A stretch of 64,000 nt of DNA from assembly GCF_011398155.1 (NCBI RefSeq), contig NZ_AP021888.1, positions 2,082,001 to 2,146,000 on the forward strand, in the 5' to 3' direction. This DNA is from Thiosulfativibrio zosterae (lineage in GTDB: Bacteria; Pseudomonadota; Gammaproteobacteria; Thiomicrospirales; Thiomicrospiraceae). Under the pieces are notes generated by a model. It was given only the letters and a program-made list of their open reading frames with translations. It had not been told where the DNA came from and made no database searches. A program made the position numbers and the translations under genes. Below are positions 16,100 to 25,639 of the stretch, piece after piece; positions within the stretch are counted from its first letter, which is position 1; each line of letters begins with the position of its first letter.

Positions 16100-17146
16100 T
16101 TATTGATACTTTGCTTTTTGCATCAAAAGCACTGCATTTTGTTGAAGTTCTGCCACCTTGGCTAGGTTGAGTTGGTCAGCTTTAAAAGCACCCCAACGGC
16201 TGAGCGCCTCAGAAGGTTGATTGTTTGGATTGGCAGGATGCTCATAATTTTTTTCAGCATAAAGGGTTTGCGCTTGATCTTGACTGAGCCATTCGAGCAA
16301 CTTTAAAGCCTTTTGCTTGTTTTTGCTGGCTTTCACAATACCGGCACCACTGACATTAATGTGCGTGCCGGTGCTGGCTTGGTTTGCCCAAAAGAGTGCC
16401 ATTTTAGCTTGCGGGTTTTTGGTGATTTCTTGCCCAAAATAATAACTGTTGACGATGCCCACATCACAGCGATTGCTCAAGATCGCTTTCATCACTTCAG
16501 AATCTTTGGCAAAGGGTTTAGCCGCCAAGTTATTCACCCAATTTTCGACCGTCTGTTTTGCTTGGGCTTCGCCTTCATGCGCAATCATGGAAGCCACCAA
16601 GGATTTGTTGTAAACATGATTCCCCGAACGCAAACACAAGCGCCCTTTCCAGTTTGCATCGCCCAATTGTGCATAGCTAGAAAGCTGCTCAGGTTTGACT
16701 CGCTCGGTACTATAAACAATTGTTCTGGCGCGAATCGACAGTGCCGTCCAACGCATTTGCGGATCACGCAAATGGGCAGGAATGGCTTGCTCTATCAGGG
16801 GTGAATTGATTGACTCAAACAAACCCTGTTCAGCCGCATAGCCTAAATTCCCTGCATCGGCCATCATCAATACATCGGCGGGTGTCTGAGAGCCTTCGGA
16901 TTTAACACGCTCAATCAAAGCCCCATCTTTACCGGTATAAAGTGTCACCTGAATACCTGTTTGCGCGCTAAACTGATCCAACAGGGGTTTCATTAAATGC
17001 TCTTTTCGAGCGCTGTAAACCACCAGCTCTGTAGAGTCCGCCGCCATTGCAGGCGTGACCGGTATCAGTCCAAAACTTAAACTGACACCCAGCAAACTGG
17101 GCAAACTGGAAAAACTAAATAGGGTTAGCCATTTTTTCATGCTCAT
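16100..17146 (-). CDS. fbpA: Fe(III) ABC transporter substrate-binding protein (FbpA/FutA type)
   Basis: About 348 residues with a clear Sec signal peptide starting MSMKKWLTLFSF and ending near PAMA. The mature protein opens ELVVYSARKEH, a classic start for periplasmic iron-binding proteins, and has SYYFGQE with a tyrosine pair of the kind that ligates Fe(III). AGGA precedes two close ATGs (17146 and 17140); the frame continues to 17215 but that would overlap the ATPase gene. The middle gene of the fbp operon. Confidence 0.88.
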   Translation of the reverse strand: MSMKKWLTLFSFSSLPSLLGVSLSFGLIPVTPAMAADSTELVVYSARKEHLMKPLLDQFSAQTGIQVTLYTGKDGALIERVKSEGSQTPADVLMMADAGNLGYAAEQGLFESINSPLIEQAIPAHLRDPQMRWTALSIRARTIVYSTERVKPEQLSSYAQLGDANWKGRLCLRSGNHVYNKSLVASMIAHEGEAQAKQTVENWVNNLAAKPFAKDSEVMKAILSNRCDVGIVNSYYFGQEITKNPQAKMALFWANQASTGTHINVSGAGIVKASKNKQKALKLLEWLSQDQAQTLYAEKNYEHPANPNNQPSEALSRWGAFKADQLNLAKVAELQQNAVLLMQKAKYQ

Positions 17147-17154
17147 ATTTCCTG

Positions 17155-17814
17155 CTAAGCTGCGTGAGAAAGGGGTTGTAATCGCCCCAAATGTAAACTG
17201 GCCAAACGATCGCACATGAGCTGCGCCTCTTCTAAAGAGTGGGTCACCACCAGGGCGGCCATGTTTTCTGCTTTAATCCACTCGCGTAAAGTTTTGGCCA
17301 AACGAATCGCCAGGGGTCTATCTAAGTTAGAAAAGGGTTCATCCAATAATAACAAGTCGGGTTTAGGCGCCATGGCTCGAGCCAGAGCAACCCGCTGTTG
17401 TTGGCCGCCTGACAGCTCGTGGGGAAAACGCCCAAGTAGCGATGTCAGCTCCATCATTTGTGCCAATTGCTCAACTCTTAAGCGTTTTTCAATTTTGGAA
17501 ACTCGATGTAAACCAAACGCAATATTCTGCGCCACAGTTAAATGTGGGAACAAAGCATAATCTTGAAACACCATGCTGATACCACGCTGCTCAGGTGCAG
17601 TACAGTGACTAGGACAACTTAGGCAGCGCCCTGCCACAATCACTTCGCCCTCCGCCAAGCGCTGAAAGCCCGCGATGGTTCTGAGCAGCGTGGTTTTGCC
17701 ACTACCGCTTTCGCCCATTAAACCGACAATTTCACCCTGCGCTACTTGCAAGCTACAGGTGTTTAAAATAGCGCTTTGGTCGTGCAACACACTTATTTTT
17801 TCTAAGGACAACAT
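17155..17814 (-). CDS. fbpC: Fe(III) ABC transporter ATPase, short form
   Basis: A 219-residue ABC ATPase with Walker A GESGSGKTT, signature LSGGQQQR, Walker B LLLLDEPF and the switch histidine in VVTHSLEEA. Classical FbpC proteins are about 350 residues with a C-terminal regulatory/TOBE-like domain. Here the protein stops after the nucleotide-binding domain, so that regulatory domain is absent. It leads the operon and lies directly downstream of a Fur-like site. Confidence 0.85.
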   Translation of the reverse strand: MLSLEKISVLHDQSAILNTCSLQVAQGEIVGLMGESGSGKTTLLRTIAGFQRLAEGEVIVAGRCLSCPSHCTAPEQRGISMVFQDYALFPHLTVAQNIAFGLHRVSKIEKRLRVEQLAQMMELTSLLGRFPHELSGGQQQRVALARAMAPKPDLLLLDEPFSNLDRPLAIRLAKTLREWIKAENMAALVVTHSLEEAQLMCDRLASLHLGRLQPLSHAA

Positions 17815-17856
17815 CAGTTCACCATGATTTTGTATTGATTAATCGCTATCTTAAAA

Positions 17857-17878
17857 TAAATGCGAATCGTTTTCAATA
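17857..17878 (-). promoter_or_regulatory. Putative Fur box of the iron-transporter operon
   Basis: AAAATGCGAATCGTTTTCAATA-like sequence resembles the Fur consensus of alternating GATAAT-type hexamers (GCGAAT, GTTTTC, AAT). It lies about 45 bp upstream of the ATPase start codon in an AT-rich region, the expected place for iron repression. Confidence 0.5.
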
Positions 17879-18022
17879 ACATTTATATACAAATTAACCT
17901 CAATTCAACAAGACCTTTTTAACAAGCCTAAAAGGCTGACTGAACCTGGGATGGATTTTTTATCCCTAAGGGATTTGATATAGTAAAATTTCAAACACTT
18001 AAAACTTTGGAGCCCTTTTATC

Positions 18023-19495
18023 ATGAACTCACAGATCATCCCCTTAGCGCTTTCCAACCATGAATCTTTAGGCATTTTGCCCCAAATGGGTAACCGCCAC
18101 GGACTCATCACCGGTGCCACAGGAACTGGCAAAACCATCAGCTTACAGGTCATGGCAGAGGGTTTTTCTAAAGCGGGCGTTAATGTCTTTATGGCAGATG
18201 TTAAAGGCGACCTATCAGGCATTGCCAAAGCGGGCGTCGCCTCTGAAAAATTTCAACGCCGCTTAGAAAAACTGGGCGTTGATCATTGGCAAGGCAAAGG
18301 CTTTCCTGTCACCTTTTGGGATTTGCAAGGAAAATTAGGACATCCGTTTCGCGCAACGCCATCTGATCTTGGGCCATTATTGCTATCAAGATTGCTAGAA
18401 CTCAACGACACTCAAACAGGCGTCATGCAAATGCTGTTTCGTATTGCAGACGATGAAAATATGTTGTTATTGGACATGAAAGATTTGTTGTCTTTGACCA
18501 AATATGTCAGCGAGAACAACAAAAACTTTGTGGCTGACTATGGTCACATGGCGCCTGCAACCTTGGGTGCTATCCAACGCCGCCTATTGGCGCTGTCAGA
18601 CGAAGGTGCCGAAACCTTTTTTGGTGAGCCGATGGTGGATATCAACGACCTATTAACCCCCACGCCCACTGGACTCGGTGCCATTCATTTGCTCAGCGCT
18701 GAAAGCCTGATGAATCAACCCAAACTCTATGCCACCGCTTTATTATGGTTGCTCTCAGAACTGTTTGAACAATTACCCGAAGCAGGCGATTTGGCAAAAC
18801 CTAAGTTGGTGTTATTTTTTGATGAGGCGCACTTGCTGTTTGCCGATGCACCGCCAGTGTTGGTTGAAAAAATTGAACAGGTGGTTCGCTTAATTCGTTC
18901 AAAAGCTGTGGGGGTTTACTTTATCAGCCAAAACCCCAGCGATATTCCCGATAAAATTTTAGGTCAACTGGGCAATCGCGTGCAACATGCGCTGCGCGCC
19001 TTCACACCAGCAGACCAACGCGCCGTGAAAGCTGCGGCACAAAGTTTGCGTGCCAGACCTGGGTTAGACACGCAAAGCGTAATCAGTGAATTGGGTGTGG
19101 GTGAAGCCCTAGTCTCTTTTATGGACGAAGAAGGTCGCCCGCAAATGGTCTCGCGCGCGATGATGCTGCCGCCTTCAGGACAAATTGGCCCCATTACCCT
19201 AGCTGAACGCCAAGAGATTTTGGCCGAATCCGCTTTAGGGGCTAAATATCAAGAAGAGATTGATCGCCATTCTGCCTACGAAATTTTGCAAGAACGCGCT
19301 CAACAAAGTGCCGAAACACAGGTTAGCTCAACAAACAGTGAACCCTCCAGTCGTCGAGCCACCAAAGAGAAAAGTCTATTAGGTGACCTAGCCACCAGCT
19401 TAGGGCGTTCTTTAATGTCATCCGTTGGGCGCCAAATTGGCAGAGAAATCATGCGTGGGGTGATGGGATCTTTTAAAGGTGGGCGCCGCCGTTAA
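18023..19495 (+). CDS. DUF853 / HerA-like P-loop ATPase (YjgR type)
   Basis: A 490-residue ATPase with Walker A GATGTGKT at about residue 33, Walker [12 protein letters not shown] and a later arginine-rich sensor region ([19 protein letters not shown]). This is the YjgR/DUF853 family, related to the HerA/FtsK DNA translocases but found as a stand-alone protein. The C-terminal tail is Ser/Arg-rich and probably disordered, ending in a basic GGRRR. No NurA-like nuclease gene is beside it. GGAG lies 10 bp before the ATG. Role unknown; DNA pumping or repair is an inference. Confidence 0.82.
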   Translation: MNSQIIPLALSNHESLGILPQMGNRHGLITGATGTGKTISLQVMAEGFSKAGVNVFMADVKGDLSGIAKAGVASEKFQRRLEKLGVDHWQGKGFPVTFWDLQGKLGHPFRATPSDLGPLLLSRLLELNDTQTGVMQMLFRIADDENMLLLDMKDLLSLTKYVSENNKNFVADYGHMAPATLGAIQRRLLALSDEGAETFFGEPMVDINDLLTPTPTGLGAIHLLSAESLMNQPKLYATALLWLLSELFEQLPEAGDLAKPKLVLFFDEAHLLFADAPPVLVEKIEQVVRLIRSKAVGVYFISQNPSDIPDKILGQLGNRVQHALRAFTPADQRAVKAAAQSLRARPGLDTQSVISELGVGEALVSFMDEEGRPQMVSRAMMLPPSGQIGPITLAERQEILAESALGAKYQEEIDRHSAYEILQERAQQSAETQVSSTNSEPSSRRATKEKSLLGDLATSLGRSLMSSVGRQIGREIMRGVMGSFKGGRRR

Positions 19496-19529
19496 TCATT
19501 AAAACTCTATGAACACCCAATAAAAAGGA

Positions 19530-19549
19530 GCGCAGGCTTTAGCCTGCTT
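19530..19549. repeat. Partial copy of the 90-bp hairpin repeat
   Basis: GCGCAGGCTTTAGCCTGCTT matches the right half of the repeats at 13971 and 14362. It sits just after the DUF853 gene. Confidence 0.85.
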
Positions 19550-19623
19550 AAAACTCATTTGCTAACATTCAGTTAGGGCTTAGGAAGCAACCCCATTAAA
19601 TAGGGTTATTTCTAAGCAATTTT

Positions 19624-19637
19624 AACCAGGCCTGGTT
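19624..19637. repeat. AACCAGGCCTGGTT palindrome, copy 3
   Basis: Perfect 14-mer flanked by ATTTT and AAAAT, extending the palindrome to TTTTAACCAGG/CCTGGTTAAAA. It lies between convergent genes. Confidence 0.9.
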
Positions 19638-19657
19638 AAAATTTGCGAGGTTTTTGT

Positions 19658-20140
19658 CTACTTTTGACTTAAGGAAGCTAAGGGATGTGCTTCGCTGTGT
19701 TGCATATCCGCTTCCCAGCTTTTCCAGCGATCAAGCATCGTTAACACTTTGAGTAACTCTAGCTTACTCACCGGGCTATTAATCTCGTATTTAAAATACC
19801 CTTTATCAACCATATCCTGTGCTAAAGGCACTTGCTCGGGTGTTCGCATGAGCACCACAGGGGTTTGTAGGATGGTTGGATTTTCTTCAGTTACCTTTTC
19901 CCAAGCGGCTACCGCAGTGCGAGCCAAATGGTAATCCACCAAAATCACCAAAAATACCCTTAAGGTGGAATATTGTTGACGATGTAACTCCTCCATGACG
20001 GCTTGCGGACTGTTAAAGTGACTGACCATTAGCCCATATTGTTTGAGCAATTTTTCTAAAGCCAAAAACTTTTCAGCGTTAGGTTCGCATAGAGCGACCC
20101 GCTTTCCGTTAAGCCATTGCAACGCATCTTTGACGGACAT
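19658..20140 (-). CDS. Degenerate response-regulator receiver protein
   Basis: A 160-residue stand-alone protein with the CheY-like fold pattern. The phospho-acceptor position is kept (VILVDYHLA), but the first acidic pocket reads CEPN instead of two adjacent aspartates, and the usual Lys-Pro near the C-terminus is replaced by INSPVSK. Phosphorylation may therefore be weak or absent, and it could work as a protein-interaction module. It is convergent with DUF853 and divergent from nrdB. Confidence 0.62.
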   Translation of the reverse strand: MSVKDALQWLNGKRVALCEPNAEKFLALEKLLKQYGLMVSHFNSPQAVMEELHRQQYSTLRVFLVILVDYHLARTAVAAWEKVTEENPTILQTPVVLMRTPEQVPLAQDMVDKGYFKYEINSPVSKLELLKVLTMLDRWKSWEADMQHSEAHPLASLSQK

Positions 20141-20239
20141 CCCTGTTACCTCAAATCAATTTCATGCTATTATTATCCACCCTTAAGAACCAAAAATAAC
20201 ATTTTTTACTGCTTTCGTTTGAACTTTTAGGAATTGCTT

Positions 20240-21373
20240 ATGAGCTGTCAAGACAAACACACCTACTCTACTTTTTGCCGCGCCAACAATAACGCGTTGA
20301 AAGAGCCGATGTTTTTTGGCCAAAATGTAAATGTAGCCCGTTATGACCAACAAAAGCACCCTATCTTTGAAAAACTGATTGAAAAACAATTGAGCTTTTT
20401 TTGGCGCCCTGAAGAAGTGGACTTATCCTCAGACCGCAGCGAATATGCCGCTCTACCAGATAATGAAAAGCACATTTTTATCAGCAACCTAAAATATCAA
20501 ACGCTGCTAGACTCTGTACAAGGCCGTTCACCCAATGTGGCGTTATTGCCTGTGGTTTCTATTCCAGAACTCGAAACCTGGATCGAAACCTGGTCCTTCT
20601 CAGAAACCATTCACAGCCGTTCTTACACCCATATTATTCGTAACATCGTGTCTGACCCAGCGTTGATTTTTGATGACATAGTGACCAACGAAGAAATTGT
20701 GAAACGCGCGATTTCGGTCACGCAATATTATGATGAGTTAATTGACCTGACCAACCAAATGTATGCCAACCGCATAGATTTGGCAAACGATGACGAATAC
20801 CGCAAAAAAATCAAAACCGCTTTATTCTTAACCGTCGTGTCGGTGAATGTCTTAGAAGCCATCCGTTTTTATGTTTCTTTTGCCTGCTCGTTCAGCTTTG
20901 CCGAACGCTCGTTAATGGAAGGCAATGCCAAGGTTATCAAGCTGATTGCTCGTGATGAAGCCCTACACTTATCCGGCACTCAGCACATGATTAACATCAT
21001 GACCGAAGGTCAAGACGACCCAGAAATGGCTATCATCGCCAAAGAAAACGAAGACAAGGTTTACCAAATCTTTAGAGATGCCGCCGAACAAGAAAAACAA
21101 TGGGCAGAATACCTATTTAAAAATGGTTCTATGATTGGTCTGAATGCCAAAATATTGAAAGACTATGTGGAATACATCACCAATGTCCGCATCAAAGCCC
21201 TCAAACTGCAACCCATTTTCGAAAGCAAAAGCAATCCACTACCCTGGATGAACAACTGGCTGGTCAGCGACAATGTACAAGTCGCGCCACAAGAATCCGA
21301 AATCAGCTCTTATTTGGTAGGCCAAGTAGACTCCAAAGTCGGCACAGACGACTTTAGCGATTTCTCGTTGTAA
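20240..21373 (+). CDS. nrdB: Class Ia ribonucleotide reductase beta subunit NrdB
   Basis: 377 residues from the ATG at 20240, which has AGGA 7 nt upstream (an in-frame TTG lies two codons earlier). It shows the di-iron ligand pattern: Asp in [16 protein letters not shown] with Glu, His and the radical-bearing Tyr, VLEAIRFY, and DEALHL. NrdB generates the tyrosyl radical used by NrdA to reduce ribonucleoside diphosphates. nrdA is not adjacent on either side. A strong terminator follows, so it is a single-gene unit. Confidence 0.92.
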   Translation: MSCQDKHTYSTFCRANNNALKEPMFFGQNVNVARYDQQKHPIFEKLIEKQLSFFWRPEEVDLSSDRSEYAALPDNEKHIFISNLKYQTLLDSVQGRSPNVALLPVVSIPELETWIETWSFSETIHSRSYTHIIRNIVSDPALIFDDIVTNEEIVKRAISVTQYYDELIDLTNQMYANRIDLANDDEYRKKIKTALFLTVVSVNVLEAIRFYVSFACSFSFAERSLMEGNAKVIKLIARDEALHLSGTQHMINIMTEGQDDPEMAIIAKENEDKVYQIFRDAAEQEKQWAEYLFKNGSMIGLNAKILKDYVEYITNVRIKALKLQPIFESKSNPLPWMNNWLVSDNVQVAPQESEISSYLVGQVDSKVGTDDFSDFSL

Positions 21374-21393
21374 ATTCACTGTTTTCAAGTCTT

Positions 21394-21440
21394 AAAAAGC
21401 CCTAAAAACGACCAGGCCAGGTTGGTTTTAGGGCTTTTTT
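21394..21440 (+). terminator. nrdB terminator built around a palindrome variant
   Basis: AAAAAGCCCTAAAAAC pairs with GTTTTAGGGCTTTTTT. The apical part is GACCAGGCCAGGTT, a one-base variant of the window-wide palindrome. A run of T follows the stem. Confidence 0.88.
21410..21423. repeat. Palindrome variant, copy 4 (CCAGGCCAGG)
   Basis: GACCAGGCCAGGTT has one change (T to A) from the CCAGGCCTGG core and forms the tip of the nrdB terminator hairpin. Confidence 0.75.
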
Positions 21441-21522
21441 ATTTATTTTATCGAAAATGCTGTTATAAAACTGTCATCTAATCATCATCTTTTGTTCAAA
21501 TGCGCTTACTACAATTTGCGCC

Positions 21523-22248
21523 ATGTTAAAGACCCATCCAAAACTTTACCTTGCCTTTGTGCGCCATGGTGAATACAAGCAAAAACCTCAGGTGCCCAGT
21601 GCTTTGCAGCCTTACGGCATTTCTAATCAAGGTTCTGAACAGGCCTTAGAAGCCGCTATTCAAATTCAAAAGTTTGCCCAAGAACATGACTGTGACATTC
21701 GCAGTACCCTGATCAGCTCTTCCCTGTTGCGTGCTTGGCAAACCGCCGATTTTATTGGGCAAGGCTTGCAGGTGCCTTATCAAATCGTTGAATCCTCAAA
21801 ACTGGTGGAACGCTCAGTTGGTGCCATGACTAATTTAGCGGTTGAAGAGATTGAAGCCTGTCTTGCCGCTGACCCCCGCTATTCATCACCGCCAGAGGGT
21901 TGGAAGTCGGACAGTTTTTATTGCCTGCCCTACGACGGCGCCGAATCCTTGATGCAAGCGGGACAAAGAGTGGCCAATCATATCCGCGATACTTTTACAG
22001 AACTTGCCCAAAGCGTTACTCAAGATACTTTGCAAATTATGGTGGGACATGGCGCCAGTTTTCGGCATGCGGCTCATGTATTGGGGCTGTTACGCTTTGA
22101 AGAAATTGCCGGTTTGTCGATGTATTACGGCGTGCCGTTGTTTTTTGAATATGACGCACATGACTGCGCTAACGGTCAATGGAAAATGATTGGTGGTGAA
22201 TGGAAAATTCGCCAATCGGTTTTGATTGATTGCCCGACCATTGATTAG
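21523..22248 (+). CDS. Histidine phosphatase family (RHG) protein
   Basis: A 241-residue branch-1/SixA-like histidine phosphatase. FVRHGEY near residue 13 carries the catalytic RHG; SSSLLRAWQTA holds the second arginine; VGHGASFRH gives the second catalytic His. No signal peptide, so cytoplasmic. First gene of a six-gene plus-strand cluster that continues into a metallophosphatase and GAK-type genes; 10 bp separate it from the next start. The substrate could be a phosphoprotein or small phospho-metabolite and cannot be told from sequence. Confidence 0.8.
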   Translation: MLKTHPKLYLAFVRHGEYKQKPQVPSALQPYGISNQGSEQALEAAIQIQKFAQEHDCDIRSTLISSSLLRAWQTADFIGQGLQVPYQIVESSKLVERSVGAMTNLAVEEIEACLAADPRYSSPPEGWKSDSFYCLPYDGAESLMQAGQRVANHIRDTFTELAQSVTQDTLQIMVGHGASFRHAAHVLGLLRFEEIAGLSMYYGVPLFFEYDAHDCANGQWKMIGGEWKIRQSVLIDCPTID

Positions 22249-22258
22249 GTGTCAGACC

Positions 22259-23515
22259 ATGAACGCTCAATTTCCCCCTAAACGATACAGCCATCAAGCC
22301 ACTGCTTGGCAACCGCCTTTAAGTGAACACTTTACAACCAGCCATTGGCAATTTCCGCAAAACGACACCGTCTTCTTTTGTGATTTACATGCTGACGCCG
22401 ATGCATTTTTACGCTCGCTAAAAGCCAGTTATCTCATATCACAAACCAGTAGCCTTGGAAAAATCACTTTAACAACCCAAGGTTTGAGTACCAACATTAT
22501 TATTGGTGGCGACTGTTTTGATAAAGGCCCTAGCAATTTAAAACTGCTGTCACTGATGGGTCAACTACGCCAACAAGGGGCGCATTTGATTTTATTGGCG
22601 GGCAATCATGACATTCGCATTTATGCCGGACTCTTAGCCTTAGACCATCCTAACGACCCCAAACAAAGCCACTTTTTCACTCGCATGGGTCGCAAAACTT
22701 CGGCGCTGTTTGCAGAAATCTTTCAAACTTATTTTATCGATGCTGGCTTAACTGCTAAGGATCTCAGTGCGCTATCAAATTCTGAAATTAAACAAGCACT
22801 GTTTCCAGCGACCGATTGGGCAGAACACTTTAGCCAACAAGCCAAAAATCATTTAACCCCATCCGAATTTACCAAAGAGATTCGCCAAATTGCTTTTAAA
22901 CAAACTGATTTTTTAAACGCTTGCCAAGAAAAAGGCTTAAACCTTCAACAAGTCTATTGGGCAGTCCATAAAGCACGCGAATTATTTATCTCTGCGCAAG
23001 GTGACTTCAGTTGGTTTTTTCAAGAATTGGCATTATTGCATCGCGAAGGCAGTTATTTGTTTTGCCATGCCGGACTTGACGACCGCATCACGCATTGGAT
23101 AAAAACGCGCTCTATCGAGCAGGTAAACACGCATTTTAAAACTCAACTGCAACAGGGCGACTTGTTTAATATTTACTACAACGAATTTGGCAATGTGTTT
23201 CGCACCAAATATCGCACAACCGACAAACCCTTAACGCACAAGGGCGCGGCAACCTTAAAATCCATGGGAATCTATGCCATCGTAAATGGGCATCGTAGCC
23301 ATGAAAATGGCCAGCAATTATATGGTCGAAATGGCCTACTTAACTTTGAATGTGATACCCAGTTAAATGCCAATTGCCGACAAAAAAGCCAGATGACAAC
23401 CCCCGGATTTTCCGCCACTTTGTTTTATTCCAATGGCGTGGTTTCGGCAATTTGCAGTGAATTACCCCATATCAAAATGTTTGACCCACGCTATTTGCAT
23501 CAGAGATTAGCCTAG
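22259..23515 (+). CDS. Calcineurin-like metallophosphoesterase
   Basis: 418 residues from the ATG at 22259; a longer frame to 22226 would overlap the upstream gene. It shows PPP-type metal sites FCDLHADADAF, GGDCFDKGP, LAGNHD and later CHAGLDD and NGHRSHENG. It differs from ApaH and bis-phosphate phosphatases by a large helical insertion (about residues 140-270). It is placed between the histidine phosphatase and the amphi-Trp gene, so it probably serves the same pathway. The reaction is phosphate-ester hydrolysis; the target is unknown. Confidence 0.82.
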   Translation: MNAQFPPKRYSHQATAWQPPLSEHFTTSHWQFPQNDTVFFCDLHADADAFLRSLKASYLISQTSSLGKITLTTQGLSTNIIIGGDCFDKGPSNLKLLSLMGQLRQQGAHLILLAGNHDIRIYAGLLALDHPNDPKQSHFFTRMGRKTSALFAEIFQTYFIDAGLTAKDLSALSNSEIKQALFPATDWAEHFSQQAKNHLTPSEFTKEIRQIAFKQTDFLNACQEKGLNLQQVYWAVHKARELFISAQGDFSWFFQELALLHREGSYLFCHAGLDDRITHWIKTRSIEQVNTHFKTQLQQGDLFNIYYNEFGNVFRTKYRTTDKPLTHKGAATLKSMGIYAIVNGHRSHENGQQLYGRNGLLNFECDTQLNANCRQKSQMTTPGFSATLFYSNGVVSAICSELPHIKMFDPRYLHQRLA

Positions 23516-23601
23516 CAAACCTCAAAAGTTGACCTTTGTCATAATTGGGAGATTATTTTTTGCATATAATCTTCAAATGATAAAAAACTTGAGAGCTTTA
23601 A

Positions 23602-23904
23602 ATGAGCAAGAAAACGCGTAACTTTGAACATGAGTCCTTGCAAGATTCGCAGGGCATCACGGGTTATTTGAATGCCATCACCGAAGGTTTTAATAAAGGT
23701 GAATTGGTTTTTACCGATGACGATGAAGAAATTCGCCTAACCCCTGAAGGCTTGGCCAACATTAAAATTAAAGTGACCCATACTAAAAACTCACAATCTT
23801 TGAGCATTAAATTGAACTGGTCATCTAGCGAACGCTCTGAGAATGAAGAATCGCCTTTGTTTATTGAGGCCAAAAAACGCTCTGGCAAAAAGAAATCTAA
23901 ATAA
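23602..23904 (+). CDS. Amphi-Trp domain protein
   Basis: A 100-residue protein matching the amphi-Trp family: FEHESLQDSQGITGYLNAITEGF, then a LTPEGLANIKIKV strand and the final IKLNW whose Trp names the family (motif read here, not searched). The C-terminus is a Lys-rich tail. This family is defined by repeated association with GAK-system genes. It lies 86 bp after the phosphatase and 67 bp before the kinase-like gene. It is too small to be an enzyme, so a binding or adaptor role is likely. Confidence 0.78.
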   Translation: MSKKTRNFEHESLQDSQGITGYLNAITEGFNKGELVFTDDDEEIRLTPEGLANIKIKVTHTKNSQSLSIKLNWSSSERSENEESPLFIEAKKRSGKKKSK

Positions 23905-23971
23905 TACGACTCACTGAAACAACCCACTAAACAACCTAAGGAAAATGGCCCAGTCTTAAGCCTTCTTTCAC

Positions 23972-25639
23972 ATGAAAACCACGCCCGAACTGCTCACTCC
24001 CCTCCAGTTTTTAATTTTGACTTTGCAAAAACAATTGCAAAGCGTGGTCGACTATATTGAAACCGGCGAAAAGCGCCATTTAAACAAAAGCCTGCAACAA
24101 GTCGATTACATCGAAAACTATCACGCAGCCCTACTCAACCAATCTGCCAAAGCCTTTTTAAACACCCAAGCACCTGACCAACCTAATGCGCTCAGTATTC
24201 AATGCTTTGAAATGATCAGTAATCATCTCAAAACCCTCTCCAATCAACTGCAACAATTAGCGACAGAACTGCAAAAACCTAAAATGGGGCGTTTATTCAA
24301 ACAGGCAGCGATTGGCAATATTTTCTTAGAGTTAGCACGAAATTTGAATCTAGTGCGTCCAGCCATTTTGGCAGACGATTCGCAACTGGCAATAGAGCTC
24401 TGTCAACTCGAAACTCGTCTTGAGCATCATGCCAATCCTTTAATCAAAAAAACGCAAAAGCGCCTAGCCAGTGGCCAAAACATTGCAACCCTGCTCAACG
24501 GGCTATTTGTTGTTAAAGACCTATGCAAAACTGCCGAACCTTTGCGTCATATTGGTGAGGCGATTATCTCAAGCAATCTGGGGCAATTGATTCAAATTGA
24601 CCGTTACCACACCTTGCAAGCCACCCTCAATAGCACCTCACTCCCAACGGAAGACGACCTTAAAATTCACGCCATGGGTGAAACCAAATCTGGCTGTAGC
24701 ATTTCAGGCTTACGCCATGCTGACTTGGCAAAGCGCACTACTCAAGACTTGGATATTTTGGCGATTTTTAAAGAAGGCAATGAAGAAAAGTTGCAAGAAG
24801 AAAAGCTCGGTATTGAAAGCTGGCACAAAAAATACCCGGGGATTGCGCCGGAGGTTTATGCCTTTCATCAACGCGGTGACAAGGCTGGTTTGTTGTTTGA
24901 ATACATGCAAGGCGAAACCTTTGACAAACTGATTTTGCGCGAAAACCTAGAGCCATTACAAGCGGGTTTAAATCGTTTGTTTAAAACGCTCTCAGACATT
25001 TGGCAAACCACTCAAATCAAAGAGCGCCGCCCAGCGCTCTTTATGGAACAACTCAAAAGTCGCCTCAACAGCATTTATGCCGTACACCCAGAATTTAATA
25101 TCAATGCGCTGTCGATTGGTCAAATTAAAAAAGATTCTCTAGAAACCCTGATTCAAAATGCCGCTAAACTGGAAGCCAAGCTTAAAGTGCCACGCGCTAT
25201 TTTTGTGCATGGTGATTTTAATATCGACAATATTATCTATGATGCCACCAGTGACCAAGTGAGCTTTATTGATTTACATCGCTCTGAATACTCGGATTTT
25301 GTGCAAGATTTATCGGTGTTAATAGTGTCGTATTATCGCTTGTGCGATTTTGACCCCACGGTGCGCCATCGCATCAGCCAAACCATGCAAGCCATCTACG
25401 ATTTTGGCGAACGCTACGCGCAAACCATCGGAGATGCCACCTACGGACAGCGCATGGCTTTGGGGCTGGCGCGCTCATTTATCAGCTCAACTCGGTTTAT
25501 TTTAGATAAAACCCATGCCAAAACTATGCAGTTTAAAGGCCGATTTTTAATTGAACAGGTCTTGGATTTCCAAGCCGCTCTGCGCAAGGATGCGACTTCA
25601 TCTCCCTATCAAGTTCCAAAGGACATATTTAATGACTAA
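23972..25639 (+). CDS. PhoU-like / APH-type phosphotransferase fusion
   Basis: A 555-residue protein in two parts. Residues 1-220 are helical with a PhoU-like character (LEHHANPLIKK, then VKDLCKTAEPLRHIGEAI). Residues about 230-520 are an aminoglycoside-phosphotransferase-like kinase: the catalytic loop HGDFNIDNI and the metal-binding IDLHRSEY are intact. Such kinases phosphorylate small molecules or proteins. Its stop overlaps the ATP-grasp gene by 8 nt, indicating translational coupling. The helical fusion may sense a partner or phosphate (inference). It is unlikely to be a drug-resistance enzyme given this context. Confidence 0.75.
   Translation: MKTTPELLTPLQFLILTLQKQLQSVVDYIETGEKRHLNKSLQQVDYIENYHAALLNQSAKAFLNTQAPDQPNALSIQCFEMISNHLKTLSNQLQQLATELQKPKMGRLFKQAAIGNIFLELARNLNLVRPAILADDSQLAIELCQLETRLEHHANPLIKKTQKRLASGQNIATLLNGLFVVKDLCKTAEPLRHIGEAIISSNLGQLIQIDRYHTLQATLNSTSLPTEDDLKIHAMGETKSGCSISGLRHADLAKRTTQDLDILAIFKEGNEEKLQEEKLGIESWHKKYPGIAPEVYAFHQRGDKAGLLFEYMQGETFDKLILRENLEPLQAGLNRLFKTLSDIWQTTQIKERRPALFMEQLKSRLNSIYAVHPEFNINALSIGQIKKDSLETLIQNAAKLEAKLKVPRAIFVHGDFNIDNIIYDATSDQVSFIDLHRSEYSDFVQDLSVLIVSYYRLCDFDPTVRHRISQTMQAIYDFGERYAQTIGDATYGQRMALGLARSFISSTRFILDKTHAKTMQFKGRFLIEQVLDFQAALRKDATSSPYQVPKDIFND

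Noticed and set aside
23972-25639. Antibiotic-resistance aminoglycoside phosphotransferase
   Set aside because: The APH-type core is fused to a PhoU-like domain and sits in the GAK-type operon, so resistance is not supported.
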